From Auanema rhodensis (lineage: Eukaryota > Nematoda > Chromadorea > Rhabditida > Rhabditidae), in NCBI GenBank assembly GCA_964057225.1, contig OZ059899.1:12090001-12154000 (forward strand): DNA of 64,000 nt, written 5' to 3'. The notes under the pieces were generated by a model. That model was not told where the DNA came from. It was given only the letters and a program-made list of their open reading frames with translations, and did not search any database. Both the position numbers and the translations under genes were made by a program. Below are positions 38,431 to 49,978 of the stretch, piece after piece. Each line of letters starts with the position of its first letter. Within the stretch, counting starts at the first letter, position 1.

Positions 38431-41137
38431 TTAAAGTTGGCGTGATTCAATCCAATCTCGAGCTACAGATTTACCATTTCCACTGCACACGCGAACTTTT
38501 TTGTCTGTTGAAGCAACGGTTCTACTGAAATTTCCAATGAAACATCTTAAATATGAAGGTTGAAAGTGAATTTACCTGGAAACCACTGGTGTAAAAGCTG
38601 TTCTTCTTGGTGATACTGATGATGCAAAAGATGGAACAGTGCGATCTCTGTAGAAGATGTGATTATACTTACGTTTTGCAAAACTCTTCACTTACTTGAC
38701 AAGAACTCGCGCAGGCGTAGCATACAGAGGTTCTTCAAGCATACTTTCAGATGTTCGAGCATCGAATAAGCTTTGCGGTCTTGGTCGGCGGTCTTGTAGG
38801 TTCTTAGGTTTTATTCTACGATCTATTGGAGGACTGTGGTCAACAAAAATTCTGCTGGCATGAAACATCATTTCTGGACTCTGAAATTTGATTGAAATGA
38901 AAGGTAAGTTGAAGTTCTTGAAGATAGTTGAGACATACTTCAACTCGGGCTGCTTTCGCTCTAACTACCAGGGCATCAGGCTTCTGCGCTGTACGCAAAA
39001 CACGCTGTGTCTGAGGAGATCCATTAGCAAATCTTGTTGACACCAAAGGTGAACGTGGGCTCGCCTGGAAGAAGTATTGCTATTGAATTTTTTTGTTCAG
39101 TTAATTTCGGAACGTAGTTAAATCAAAAAAGTTGCTTATTAACCTGTATGTTGGCTGGTCGTTGAGCCAAACCAAACTTCCTATGAACTGGAGGAGGTGT
39201 TATTTGGCTGAATGAAACACTGTCAAGTAATGATTCTTCACTATAATTAACACAAATATTTATTAGGGAAGTCTCACTAAATGATCTTACTCATCATGCA
39301 CACTTCGATCATACATACTCCGTGGACGTTGTTGTTGCTTACGTCTCCAATTTCGTGTTACTCCTTCTGACCTCAAGCATGTTGTTGATGCTATTGTTGT
39401 TGCCTAAAATATATCAGAAGGTAAATCAATCGACAATACGGTAACGTACAACAATCGGTACAGGATTGGGTTGAAGAGGAGATTGATAAGAATCTCTTGT
39501 TGGTGGTACAGCGCTGGCTAATCCTCGATCTTCTAAGGATAACTTTCGATAGGTTGAATATGGCATAGATGGCTGTGTACTAAACGTTTGACAGTTAGCT
39601 TATCTTCTTCAGATCATTAGATCATTTAACAAACTTTGATAAGTCGGTACTGAATACACTGCTGCATCCTGAATCACAACTAACAGAAGACCGATGACTG
39701 ATAGATGGCGATGTACTTCGAGATGGTACTGTCTATAATTGATATTTCTTATGTAAAACAAATCAAATCTCCAATAGTCCATAGGATAATGGTTAATTTA
39801 TTTTGACAATGGAAAGTTAATATCTTAATCGAGCTTCATGAATATGAAATTCTTTTCTCTTTCTCTCATTCTCTGGAATATTTTTCATCACATGGTGAAC
39901 GTTCGCATTCCTTCATTGTCTCGAATTCATTAGTTCAAAGAAATGGTCAATGGACATAAAATCTCCATATTTTCTTTGTTGTAAATCGGCTGGAAAAGGC
40001 TTGCTTGGTTGGCAGGTCGTAAGAACTTCTCTTCTTCTCATCATCAACATCATCATCTCTCAATCAGAGTGGCCTCATCATTTTGGTATCTGGTTTTCAA
40101 TGTCCGTACGGCCAGCACTATACATGCAGTTGATCAGCTGGCTGTCTTCTCTTTGCGAGAGCTTCACTCTTCATCAACATCATCATCTTTCCTTTTCTCA
40201 TCGTTGTCGCTCGTTCTCGTCTCCATCTACATCATCATCAGCATAAATTCATTTCTCTCCTTCAGTTATCTTCTGTTTCATCCTCTCAATCAAGCCACTC
40301 ATAATTTGTCTCTCTTCGTTTTTCTTATTATATTTTTCCTCTTATCTAACTCCAGCATTTGAAAATCCCAATATATTCGCACAGCGGGATTGAATGAGGC
40401 CGTTATCCGGTAAAAGACGACGACAATCACCTCTTGGATACAAAGGATAACCAATATAAATCTTATTTTAACTAATAAATTTGACAGTCATCGACCATAC
40501 AATATGCATAAACATGAAAATATGTGAAAATTTCCCTGTAAATTAAAGTAAATTCAAATTTTCTAACAAGCACGTATCACTTGTTTTATTTAAAATATCG
40601 TTTCCGCTTTTTTCTCTCTCTCAACAGATTATAAACAGGAAAAGCAAACAGAACGTTAAACAAAAAAACGAACCTGACTGTTGCTGATACCGGAATCATC
40701 ACTTTGAAGAGATGTTCTATCCAACTTTTGCTCAGCTGTTCTCTTAATTCTGGCTTGAATATCGGCACATCCCGGAATCATTGGTAGTCGATCTCTCATT
40801 TCCTAATACGATTAGTAAGTTATGACACTAATTGGCTATTGATAATGAAAGTTACCTGCATCAAACGATGATGTTTAGTTCGAAGAGCATCTAATTGCAT
40901 CATTCCTTGTTTGCAAGCCTCAATACGAGCACGAATTTTGTCATCACCTCCAACGATTCTGACATCACGAGCAGTTGATATACTCAGAGATGATGTATCC
41001 AAAGAGTTATTCGATGATATGGTTGTATATGAATCATGCTCGACCAAAGAAGCTGTGTTAGGATTGAAACCATAATCACGAGGCGGCGGCTCCGGGGGCG
41101 GACTAGCGCCCTCAGGAACCGCGAATGCCTTGTTCAT
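38431..41137 (-). CDS. Ser/Pro-rich, largely disordered protein of unknown family
   Basis: Ten phase-consistent exons: 41137(41149)-40856, 40802-40674, 39732-39635, 39579-39450, 39403-39291, 39240-39144, 39064-38939, 38880-38696, 38647-38576, 38524-38431; about 441 residues. The first exon has an acceptor ttttcag at 41150, then 12 bases before an ATG, which fits a trans-spliced start. A further upstream cis exon cannot be excluded because the frame is also open through those 12 bases. The N-terminus has a Pro tract (SPPPEPPPRDYG), then a Ser-rich stretch and a helical coiled-coil-like segment (KIRARIEACKQGMMQLDALR). The remainder is Ser, Pro, Arg and Gln-rich with TPPPVHRKFG and possible phosphorylation sites (RKLSLEDR, SPRSP). 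The last residues are RDWIESRQL. One intron (40673-39733) is about 0.9 kb. I do not recognise the family; a cytoskeletal or scaffold role would be a guess. Confidence 0.75.
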
Positions 41138-41149
41138 AAACCACTTTTT

Positions 41150-44098
41150 CTGAAAATAGTAAAAATGCAATAGTTATAGTACAGAAAGATTGCATGATGC
41201 CAATTTGAAGAAAGAAAAACGAGAATAATACTTATGTGCTATGATACATCTCGGAAGTGAACACGAGCAAGAACTGGAGATAGACATGAGACCAATCTGA
41301 GCATTCGGACGCAAACTTCAAGTGTTTCGAAAAGCAGAAGAGTTGATGAACAAGAGGCGAGAAGAAGCATAATCGGAGATGAAGAAGCTCTTCATCTGAC
41401 ATACACAGAAACAAACAGTCATGTTATTCTGATCAAGCAGATAATCGTATAGTTAATGAGTCAAATGAACAGGTAATACAATTCGTACAACTGATGAAAA
41501 ATTAAAAATCTTTTGAAAAATTCTTATAAAAGGACGAGAAATTAAGAATAAATAGATAGAAGATATATCATCTTCAAACAGATTAGGTACATTGACCATC
41601 CTATTTGAGAGAGATTACCGTATTTACTAGACAGCTGACTAAGGTTATAGTTACTTAGAAACTTTATTGAATATGCAGAAATATGCTGCTTTATATAATA
41701 AACAAAAGATAAAAGAAATGGAAAAATAAAACGAAACTGGTTGATGATATGAAAAAATCTTGTCAATTGATCATTACTTTGACGGATATGCAACACTATA
41801 TTCGCCAATGTATTGTATTATTTTGATTTTCTAAAACAGCTGATTAGATCAAAAGGAATGTGGTTACATTCTTTCATTAGCTTTGAACTGAAAGTCAATA
41901 CTTGGAGAGTTGTAAATGAATGAGCTAGAGGTTGTGAGTGCATTTTGAAAATAATATTCGAGGTTGGAGGATGGAAGATCGTTCGGCAGAAACAATGAGA
42001 GCAATTGATTCTCAGCTGGAACGAAGAAAAGCTTGAAACCTGATGAAAAGAATACAATGGAAGCAGGAAACGAACTGAAAACAGACTAGATTCAGAAGTT
42101 TATGCTGGTGGTCGACAGATGAAAACGAAGAGACTGAGGCGGCCTTATTTGCTCTTCTCTACAACAGATAATACCAGAAGGAAGAAGAGGCACCGAAGAA
42201 AGAGAGAAGAACATTCGGGAGCATATGATCCTTCATTAACTCTTAATATAGGTAGATGGACAAGTGAGAAGGGATAGGAAAGCAGTAAGAGGCTACGAGG
42301 GCAAAAAAGTGCGAGAAAGCTATGGTAACGTAACAAAGTAAAGAGATAGTATGAGGAGGAGAAAGTAGAATATAACTGAGCAGAGGTATCGCCGTTACTT
42401 CACAAATCTTTGCCGACAAAATAAAGAAACGTAGAAATGCATATATAAATGATATAAGTAATATTAAGAGTTATCTAGGAGATAAGATCCAAAAGTCTTA
42501 CTATATTAAGCATAAACTAGGTACTATTAGTTATCCGGATAACTATTAAAGTTAAAATTTTAATTTAGAAACCGTATAGTGAAGTAAATAAAAGGGAAGA
42601 CTGAGAAATTAATTAAGGGATAATAATAATGGGAAAAGGAATGCAGGACAGTGGGGGCGCGGAATATTCAAGACAACTACCACCACCTCCACCTCGTCAT
42701 GAGAACAAGAGAGAGAAAGAAAGAGAACAGGGACGAAAGGAAGAGAATAGATAAAGAAATGAGCTATAAGAATTAAAATAGAGTGAGAGAATAAGATAAG
42801 AATTTTAGGATGTAGAGAATATTTTATTTGACAAAGATCTGTAGGCAACAATAGACATATATAGCATAAAGGGAATGCGAATTGAAAGAATTCACAAGAC
42901 ATGCTTTGAACATGCCAGATAAGGAATTCCTTAATCCTTACCAAACTTGTGAAGAAAGAATGAAATAAAGAGCATATTATATGAATAGATTAATGTAAAA
43001 AACCATAACCAAGTAATTTCCTGTTGATTTTGTCTATTACTATATTGAAGATGTTAAATGATGTCATCAACATATACAATGTTACTTATCAGTCTTTCTA
43101 TCCATGGTCAAGGTTATATTTCAATACATATACATACTTTAATTGAAATATTATAAGAATATTTAATATAATATTTCCAAGAATCTTATTAGAAATTTCT
43201 TTTGTTTCTATTATATATTAATATTTAGATTCAGGTACTGTATTACATAGTCTTCTAGAATTTCAACAAAATCGGGCGTTTGAGATCAGACAAGAAACAT
43301 TTTTCAAAAATTGTCGATTTTCATACTAAATGAATTGAATGAAAGTAAATATGCATTTAGCCATAAATATCCCATTCTTGACAATATCTAAAGCACTAGT
43401 CCATTCTTTACAATTGTTTAAGTTGGAATATTTGTCCGGCTCATTTGATTACCAGATAATAACTGAAAAATCAATGTTATTCAAGAATAATGGTTTTACA
43501 CTCAGCGATTTTCGAAATCAACGTATAATCTCTACAGTGACTTGACATTAAGGTCTGCACGAATCAACCATTGGGAAAATGTGATTCTGCAATGATTCAG
43601 TTCAATTAGACTACCATCAGTATGTTATATTTAAACATTTCAAAAACTCAAAATGTAAGAATATAGAATATCAAAATTATATCTTAACCTTGGAAGTTTA
43701 TATTTATAGATAGTCTTTGCAAAGACATCGGATATTTAAAAACAGGCTTTAAGCGTACGATATTATCTGCTACAAATATCTGGGGGCTAATCTTATTTCT
43801 TGGTATTTTAATATTTTTTTCTCAATAGCTTTTATTTTTTTCTCCAAAAAATTCTCAAATAATCTATGACTTGACCATAAATAACCTTCTCTGTATTGTT
43901 GCCACGCTAGAAACATTAAGTCACGTTCCACATTTTTTTCCCGACGCTTGTTTTAGTGTTCTGAATATTTTAAATATTAATTGTTATTTTTAAAAGTGAA
44001 AAAGATGAAAAATACTTGAATTCTAACTTTGCGAAAGAGCATTTACCTTTAACATTTTTTATTCATATTCTTAGTTATTTCGTTTCAGATTTTTTTAA
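41150..44098. other. Divergent intergenic region between the unknown gene and EF-Tu
   Basis: About 2.9 kb of AT-rich sequence between two genes transcribed away from each other. It has a short GC-rich patch (gtgggggcgcgg) at 42649-42660 next to a ccaccacctccacctc tract. ORFs on the minus strand (41232-41414, 41542-41808, 41818-42057, 42145-42336, 42609-42944) are Phe/Leu/Ser-rich with no consistent splice sites, and I do not support them. The 3' part (43790-44090) is T-rich and leads into the EF-Tu acceptor. Confidence 0.45.
44081..44098 (+). promoter_or_regulatory. Acceptor-like site before the EF-Tu start
   Basis: The sequence cgtttcag ends at 44088, ten bases before the ATG at 44099, with a T-rich tract upstream. 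No donor-bearing upstream exon is evident. This is the arrangement expected for a spliced-leader acceptor. Confidence 0.45.
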
Positions 44099-45029
44099 AT
44101 GAGCTGGACTTCCGTAGGAGTCCGGTCTCTCGGGCTTGTTATTAGATCTTTGAACAGACAACGCGTTTATGACTGTTCCCCTGTTCTTTTAAAAAGTAAC
44201 ATACCCAACTATGCAAGGTTTTTGGCTACTGCCGCTAAAACACCTTCCTCAAGTAAGCCTAATCTGAATGTTGGAACTATTGGTCATATTGATCATGGAA
44301 AAACTACTTTAACTGCTGCTATTACTCAAGTTCTCTCTAAAAAAGGTTGGGATAATAATCTTATGCTAAGTATTATATGCTATGAAATTGTAGGATTTGC
44401 AAAATCCATTAAATTCGACGAGATTGATAAAGGAAAGGAAGAAAAAAAGAGAGGAATTACCATAAATATTGCTCATATTGGCTATGAAACGGATAATAGA
44501 CGATATTCTCATACTGATTGTCCTGGACATGCTGATTTCATCAAGGTTTTGTCAATGTTTTTTTTGTTATTTTCATTCTTTTTATAGAACATGATTTGTG
44601 GAACGGCACAAATGGATGCTGCTGTACTTGTCATTGCAGCAACTGATGGTGTAATGGCTCAAACAAAGGTTTCATATGAAATTTAATTCTTTTTTTAATT
44701 CAGTATTAAGGAACATCTCATTCTTGCTAGACAAATCGGATTAAAGAACATCATCGTGTTCATCAATAAAGCGGATTTGGTTGATAACGACGTATTGGAT
44801 TTGGTTGAAATTGAAGCTCGTGAGTTACTGTCTTTGCATGGATTCGATGGTAAGAATACATTCACATATTTTACTTTATTTTAATGTTATCAAGGTGATG
44901 GTTCTGCTGTTATTCGTGGTTCAGCTCTTAATGCTTTGGAAGGAAAAGATGAATCCTCTGTTGAACAGTTGATGCAAGCTCTAGACTCTGTTCCTGAGCC
45001 AGAGAGAAAAGAGGTAACGAGGCTTGAGT

Positions 45030-45062
<33 letters not shown>

Positions 45063-45869
45063 TTGTTTAAGGATGAACCAATGGTTATGCCAATTGCTTC
45101 CCGTATTGCAATTACTGGAAGAGGAACTGTTGTCGTTGGCACAATTGAAAAAGGAACCCTCAAGAAAGGAGATAAGTTAGAAATCAAAGGAGATGGTATA
45201 AACCAAACTACTGTAGCTTCTGATATTCATGTCTTCGGTAAAAGTGTTAAAGAAGTAATATATTCCAGTTTGGAAAACTATTAACATTTCATTTCCTAGG
45301 TGAAAGCTGGTGATCACTGTGGAGTCTTGTGTCGAGGATTGAAATCTGATAGCGTAAAGAGAGGTTTTCAATAAACAATATTTGTTTTCTCATTTCTCGA
45401 ACTAATTATAGGTGTGTGGGCTGGACATATTGGAGCTGTAACAGTAACTAACCATGTAAAAGCCGAAATTTATTTGTTAAGTGAAGAGGAAAATGGAAGA
45501 AAAACCGGTATTCGTACAGGCTTTACCGATAAATTGTTCTGTAGTACATGGGACCAGGTTTTTAAACTGCTTTTTTTCGAGTTTTCCACTTTTCAATTTA
45601 TAGGTGGCTCGTTTTGACTTATCACAAGAAATGCTAATGCCTGGGGAGCATTCTCAAGCTGATTTATACTTCATTAGAGATATGCCACTAAGAAAAGGAA
45701 TGCCATTCACTTTGAGGTAAGATTGTAAAATTATAATTTTGTATAACTTGGTAATTTAAGAGAAGGAAAGTCTAAGCAAACCATTGCTCGCGGGCTCATT
45801 TCTGAATTATGCCCTAGCGTTAAAGTAGATAATTATAATTTAAAGAAAGTTGTAGGAGGAGGTAATTAG
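44099..45869 (+). CDS. TUFM: Mitochondrial elongation factor Tu, nematode EF-Tu2-like
   Basis: Delivers aminoacyl-tRNA to the mitochondrial ribosome. Ten exons, phases closing: 44099-44345, 44394-44545, 44588-44668, 44711-44849, 44895-45013, 45072-45254, 45300-45363, 45412-45557, 45604-45716, 45761-45869; 450 residues. The N-terminus ([20 protein letters not shown]...) is a basic, Ser-rich mitochondrial presequence. GTPase motifs are intact: [10 protein letters not shown] (P-loop), RGITIN (switch I), DCPGHAD (switch II), NKAD and GSAL. Domains 2 and 3 follow. The protein ends with a tail of about 16 residues ([16 protein letters not shown]) beyond the usual EF-Tu end. Nematodes carry two mitochondrial EF-Tus, and a short tail is described for EF-Tu2 while EF-Tu1 has a much longer one; this is from family knowledge, not computed. 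The first intron is 48 bases and stop-free. An AT microsatellite fills the intron at 45031-45058. Confidence 0.92.
45031..45058. repeat. TUFM: AT microsatellite in an EF-Tu intron
   Basis: A perfect (AT)n run of 14 units fills most of the 58-base intron between exons 45013 and 45072. Confidence 0.85.
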
Positions 45870-46090
45870 ATAATTTCCATGAGAAAATAGTCAGACTAGA
45901 TTAGTGATTATAGGTTTATGAAATATATTTTTTGCATTGAAGTATCGTTATTGTTTTTTGTTTTTTGTTTTAAACTTGTTTTAATTATGTATAAATTATT
46001 TTACTACATCTGGATATCAAATAAGTTTTAAGGTTTATGTTTCCTATGAAATTTCTTGTGGTTATATAGTTGCAATTTTATTCATTAATT

Positions 46091-46101
46091 TAAAATTTAG
46101 A
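46091..46101 (+). promoter_or_regulatory. Probable trans-splice acceptor of COG5
   Basis: taaaatttag ends at 46100, and the COG5 ATG begins at 46102. An acceptor this close to a start codon without an upstream exon is the hallmark of spliced-leader addition to a downstream operon gene. Confidence 0.55.
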
Positions 46102-48603
46102 ATGTCCAAAACTGTTGAAGACGGTCTTGAAGACTTTATATGGGGTAATGTAGATCAAAACTCTTACTTGCAAAGGTAAAATATACATATATTTTTCAAT
46201 ATATCTTATTATTATATTGTAGAGTAGTTAAATGTGAGGAAAGGGAGCTAGATTCACTATTGAAACGAGTTAGCCAGATTGATGATACCTTAAATCGTCA
46301 ATTACGTAAAGAAGTTGAGCAAAATTTGTCTCGTTTATTAGAACAAACAACAGCATTAGAAGCGCTAGATGGAACTCAAAAAGGTGTTCACACTGATATG
46401 AATGATGTCTATGAACGATGTGACAGGTAATCATGAAATTATGTCGAGTTTTCATTTTCCAATTTAAGATTCGCTAGTAATCTGCAGAATCTTGTGCAAG
46501 AGTTCAGAGAAGAAACTAAAAATTTTGAAAATATGGTAAAATTGAAAAATGTTATAGAAGATGCTATGAAGTGAGTTATCTTTGACAATAAAGTTATTAT
46601 TACTTTTTTATAGGTGTGAGGATTTGTTAGATGCTTTTGATAAACGTAGTGAACTCGTAAAAAGATCTGAAATAGTTTGTGAAATTCAAGGAATTGTTCA
46701 CGATAATCCTGAACTCTTACAAATCACTTGGTTAAAAGAAACTATCTCCTCCAAACTAAAAGCTGCTGTTAATGAGGTATATATTCCCAAGTTATCTCTA
46801 TTTAAAAATTGTTTCAGGTTCGTCGTGCTGCTGCAGATGATTTGCGTCGAGCTCTAATAAGTCTTAATGCTTCACTTGTAGCTTCCTCTACTAAAGCTTT
46901 GTCCAATTTGGGCGTGCTTGAAGGTTAATTAGTTCTTTTGAATATAATCTGACTCTGAAATTCTTGTAGCTGAATTAGAAGTTCAATTATCTTCATCGGC
47001 TGCTGAGGTTGATGCGAAATTGGCCGAGTTAGGAAACTCTCCAGACTCTTCAAAGCTCCTTCCTCTTTGTGTCAGTTTGATTCATTCGCAATTAGAGCAG
47101 TCGACACTATTAGGTATATTAACTCTTTTTCTATTCATGTATGCAATTATTTTAAGGAAATAGTCATATGACTAAGTTCAGTGAAAAAATTGCCAGGAGT
47201 ATCAGAGCCCGTGTTCCCCTTGATGCTACTTATGCTTTACGGTATTTGTTATTAATTTTTAGATCTAAAATAAATAGAAATTTAGTTTTGTTCAACAAAT
47301 GGGACGAGTTTTGCAGTCCCGGCCTGAATGCTCACTAGGTCCTTTGGATGATGCTCTGCGCCCTTTGAAGGCTTCATTGCTATCGCAATCTTTGCAGCGA
47401 CTACACAGCATAATTGATCAACATGATTTTACTTCGACACAAGCTAATGCGTTTGTTGATGTGGTATGAAAATAGAGTAATTTGGGTATTTGATGTCTTA
47501 ATTATTTAGTTGAATACTGCCTTCGAAGAAGAATTAGGCAAAGTTGCTTGGGACAATGATCTTCGCGAAGAAATGCAAAAAACAATCAAGAAAAGTCTTG
47601 GTATGGTTGCCAAAAGATTTGAACTGGAAACAAAATTGGAAAGTGATTCACTGTTATTCGGTATTTTTAAAATAAATGTAAGCCAAGTTAATTATGAATT
47701 TTCCAGGTGACCGTTTGAACTCTGTGCAATTGACCAATTATCGTCTTCTTCAATCAGCTAATTCCTTAGCTGCTCGTTGGCCTGCACATTCTGGGCCGTT
47801 GAATACATTCCAGAATGAAGTACTCGGAACCATCATGGATGCTGTCAAAAAAAGCGTTACTACTATTCTCTCAACTATGCATAAAGAAACGTTGGGTACT
47901 AAGGATGTATCACCTTATATGCAGGTAAACCTAGATCTTTCCTTAGCCTGATTATCAAGTTCTGTTTATTTTTAGGAATTATGTGCGTTCCTTAGTCGAG
48001 TTGTGCTCCATACTGCTCATATGGGAGGAAGCATTCATCAAGCTAACGGCTTATCGTCTCTCGTAGATTTCATAATTGAGCAATTTCTGTTATATTCAAC
48101 CTTAATCCGGCCAATTAATATGGATATTCGGCATTCTCTTCACAGAGATTTTCAGAGGTACGGTGATATAAACAAAAGCTTATTGAACATAATTATTTCA
48201 GCCTCTTAAGCGTGATTGGTCAGATGGGATACGGAGCCAAATTTCCTGAACCTTCTCGTCTTACAGCTTTGTATACTGATGAATTGTCTGAACTTCCCGA
48301 TTTTATCCCCATGTGGGCTATCATACACGTGTTGATCAGTGACTCTCCAGCTGTTCTCATGAGTCCACATGCTAGTGTAGAATGGACTGTGAGTTCACTT
48401 CTAATATATATGTTGCAAATAAAATTCCTTTGCAGGTTGATGAATATGTAACTTGGTGTAATGAGCATAATCTTATGGAGCGCCTGGCTTTCTTGAATAG
48501 CTTGATGTCGTCATATTCCAATTCAGTGGTCTCGAGGGGCGAAAAGGAATATATTCCTCATTATCCTTTGTTAGTTCAATATCTTAAGAAAGGAATGTCA
48601 TGA
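46102..48603 (+). CDS. COG5: Conserved oligomeric Golgi complex subunit 5
   Basis: COG5 is part of lobe B of the COG tether for intra-Golgi retrograde transport. Thirteen exons with exact phases: 46102-46175, 46223-46426, 46469-46570, 46614-46776, 46818-46923, 46970-47113, 47157-47241, 47286-47463, 47510-47660, 47707-47924, 47976-48157, 48202-48388, 48436-48603; 653 residues, shorter than the human protein. The N-terminal helical part aligns with COG5 around EQTTALEALDG, the middle around LDDALRPLKASLLSQSLQRL, and the end around YIPHYPLLVQYLKKGM. The ATG sits one base after an AG (aaatttag, 46100), and the gap from the EF-Tu stop is about 230 bases, so it is probably a trans-spliced operon gene. 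Confidence 0.9.
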
Positions 48604-48840
48604 AAATGCAATATTCATTATTGAAATATGATTCTGTTATAATAGTGTAACAAAAACTTTAACATTTTGTAAATATAATCTTGTTAATATTAGGGAATCG
48701 GGTAATATTTACTGTGATGGTAACTATAATTTATAATAAAGTTTTTACTGTTTTCTTGTCTCGTTCTAAACTTGTTTATATCACAACTTGGCATACCTTT
48801 TCGCAAAATCAGCGACGAAGGAGAGTATTGATTAAAAACC

Positions 48841-48849
48841 ATTTCAGAT
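48841..48849 (+). promoter_or_regulatory. Probable trans-splice acceptor of GTF3C6
   Basis: atttcag ends at 48847, two bases before the ATG at 48850, and about 240 bases after the COG5 stop. It has the same arrangement as the site before COG5. Confidence 0.55.
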
Positions 48850-49362
48850 ATGCAACGAAGGGAGGAAATTTATTCTGATGATGATGAATGGGAAGAAACA
48901 ACCCTTGTGGTTGAGGTAGATTCATGAGCCTTATCAGTTTAACTTAATTGGTTAGGTCAATGGAGTATTAGATGCACAAATGGTTCGAAAAGCCGTAGGA
49001 TTAGGACAAGTTAGCTTACGTAGACCTGAAACGGATAAACCTATTCTTCAGGTGCTTACTAATGATTTCATTCTTGCTCAGCTTACGTATTGATTTAGAT
49101 TGCAAATTCATTATACACCGGCAAGTGGACGAAGACCGTGGGGACGGATATTATCTTGGAGGCTAGCAACGGCCAATTAAAAGTGATATATCCAGTTAAC
49201 GTTTTACTGATGGTTATATTTGTATTTAAGGTGTTATCGACTACAGACACAATGTTAAAAACGGAAAAGGCTTTATTAACAGCTATGCCAACGCAAGAAA
49301 CAGAACCAATCCCAACTATAAATAAGAAATCTGTAAAGCAAGAAGGAAAAACTAAACAATGA
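48850..49362 (+). CDS. GTF3C6: TFIIIC subunit 6 (35-kDa, Tau55-like)
   Basis: A small subunit of the RNA polymerase III factor TFIIIC. Four exons (48850-48915, 48956-49051, 49099-49194, 49231-49362) encode 129 residues. An acidic start (EEIYSDDDEWEE) leads into the family core: TTLVVEVNGVLD, a basic segment, RPETDKPILQIANSLYTGKW, GTDIILEASN and LSTTDTMLKTEKALL. This order matches human GTF3C6 (LVLVELSGIID, TERPILQVDS, GTCVIFEE, TLLTEK). The tail is Lys/Gln-rich. The last intron is only 36 bases (49195-49230), stop-free and a multiple of three, so a 12-residue longer version by retention is possible. Confidence 0.85.
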
Positions 49363-49978
49363 CGTTAACTATTCATGTTGTATATTCACTTATCAACTTT
49401 AAATGATACATTATGAAGCCAAAATCTAAAATTTGGTTTTAACTGGCAGTGGGCGTCAGCCGATTAGCCCCGCCCCAGTGCCGCTCGCTTTCGCGCCCGG
49501 TCTTCAGGCTGGGATGCCAGCCGTAGACGCAATAGTATGGATTTATAAATTCAAACTGCGGTATTCATTAACGTTTTATTCCATTTTTGATTTGTTATTC
49601 AGTTATATACCTTGTTATAATTCAGGCCATTCAAGTGAATCTCTTATTTTTACAGAAAAAAATTGTTTATATGTCATAATGTATCTTATATTCAAACTTG
49701 TTTTTAAATCATCGACCACCAAGTTATATTCTTCAAAATTATATTCAATACCTTTAAATATAAATATTTTAGCTTAATATATTCTTCTTTATTGCAGGAT
49801 TTGTCCTCGTAATCAAATGGAGGTGTAATAAAAAAGGAATATCGGAGTTATTTAATTAAGTGAATTAACTTAGTTCCTCTCTAGTCAAGAATAGTTATCC
49901 AACGAGGGGAACATTTATTTTCTATATTAAAAATAGAATAATTTGGTGAAGAAGATTCAAATATTTTAAACTGTTGTC
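49363..49978. promoter_or_regulatory. Intergenic region with GC-rich island upstream of SETD2
   Basis: Between about 49440 and 49535 the AT-rich background gives way to GC-rich sequence with AGCCCCGCCCCAG (near 49467), cgctcgctttcgcgcccgg, and an inverted repeat ggctgg-gatg-ccagcc near 49510. This argues for a separate promoter for SETD2 rather than membership in the EF-Tu operon. An acceptor-like attgcag at 49792-49798 may end a 5' UTR intron. The open frame at 49433-49777 runs through the island and into AT-rich sequence; I do not think it is a gene. Confidence 0.5.

Noticed and set aside
40009-40362. 117-codon plus-strand ORF rich in His and Ser
   Set aside because: Lies in an intron of the minus-strand unknown gene and consists of translated catcatcat/tcttct-type low-complexity sequence.
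42609-42944. 111-codon minus-strand ORF with a hydrophobic stretch and poly-Val
   Set aside because: The poly-Val part is a translated ccaccacctcc tract; no acceptor or donor supports it.
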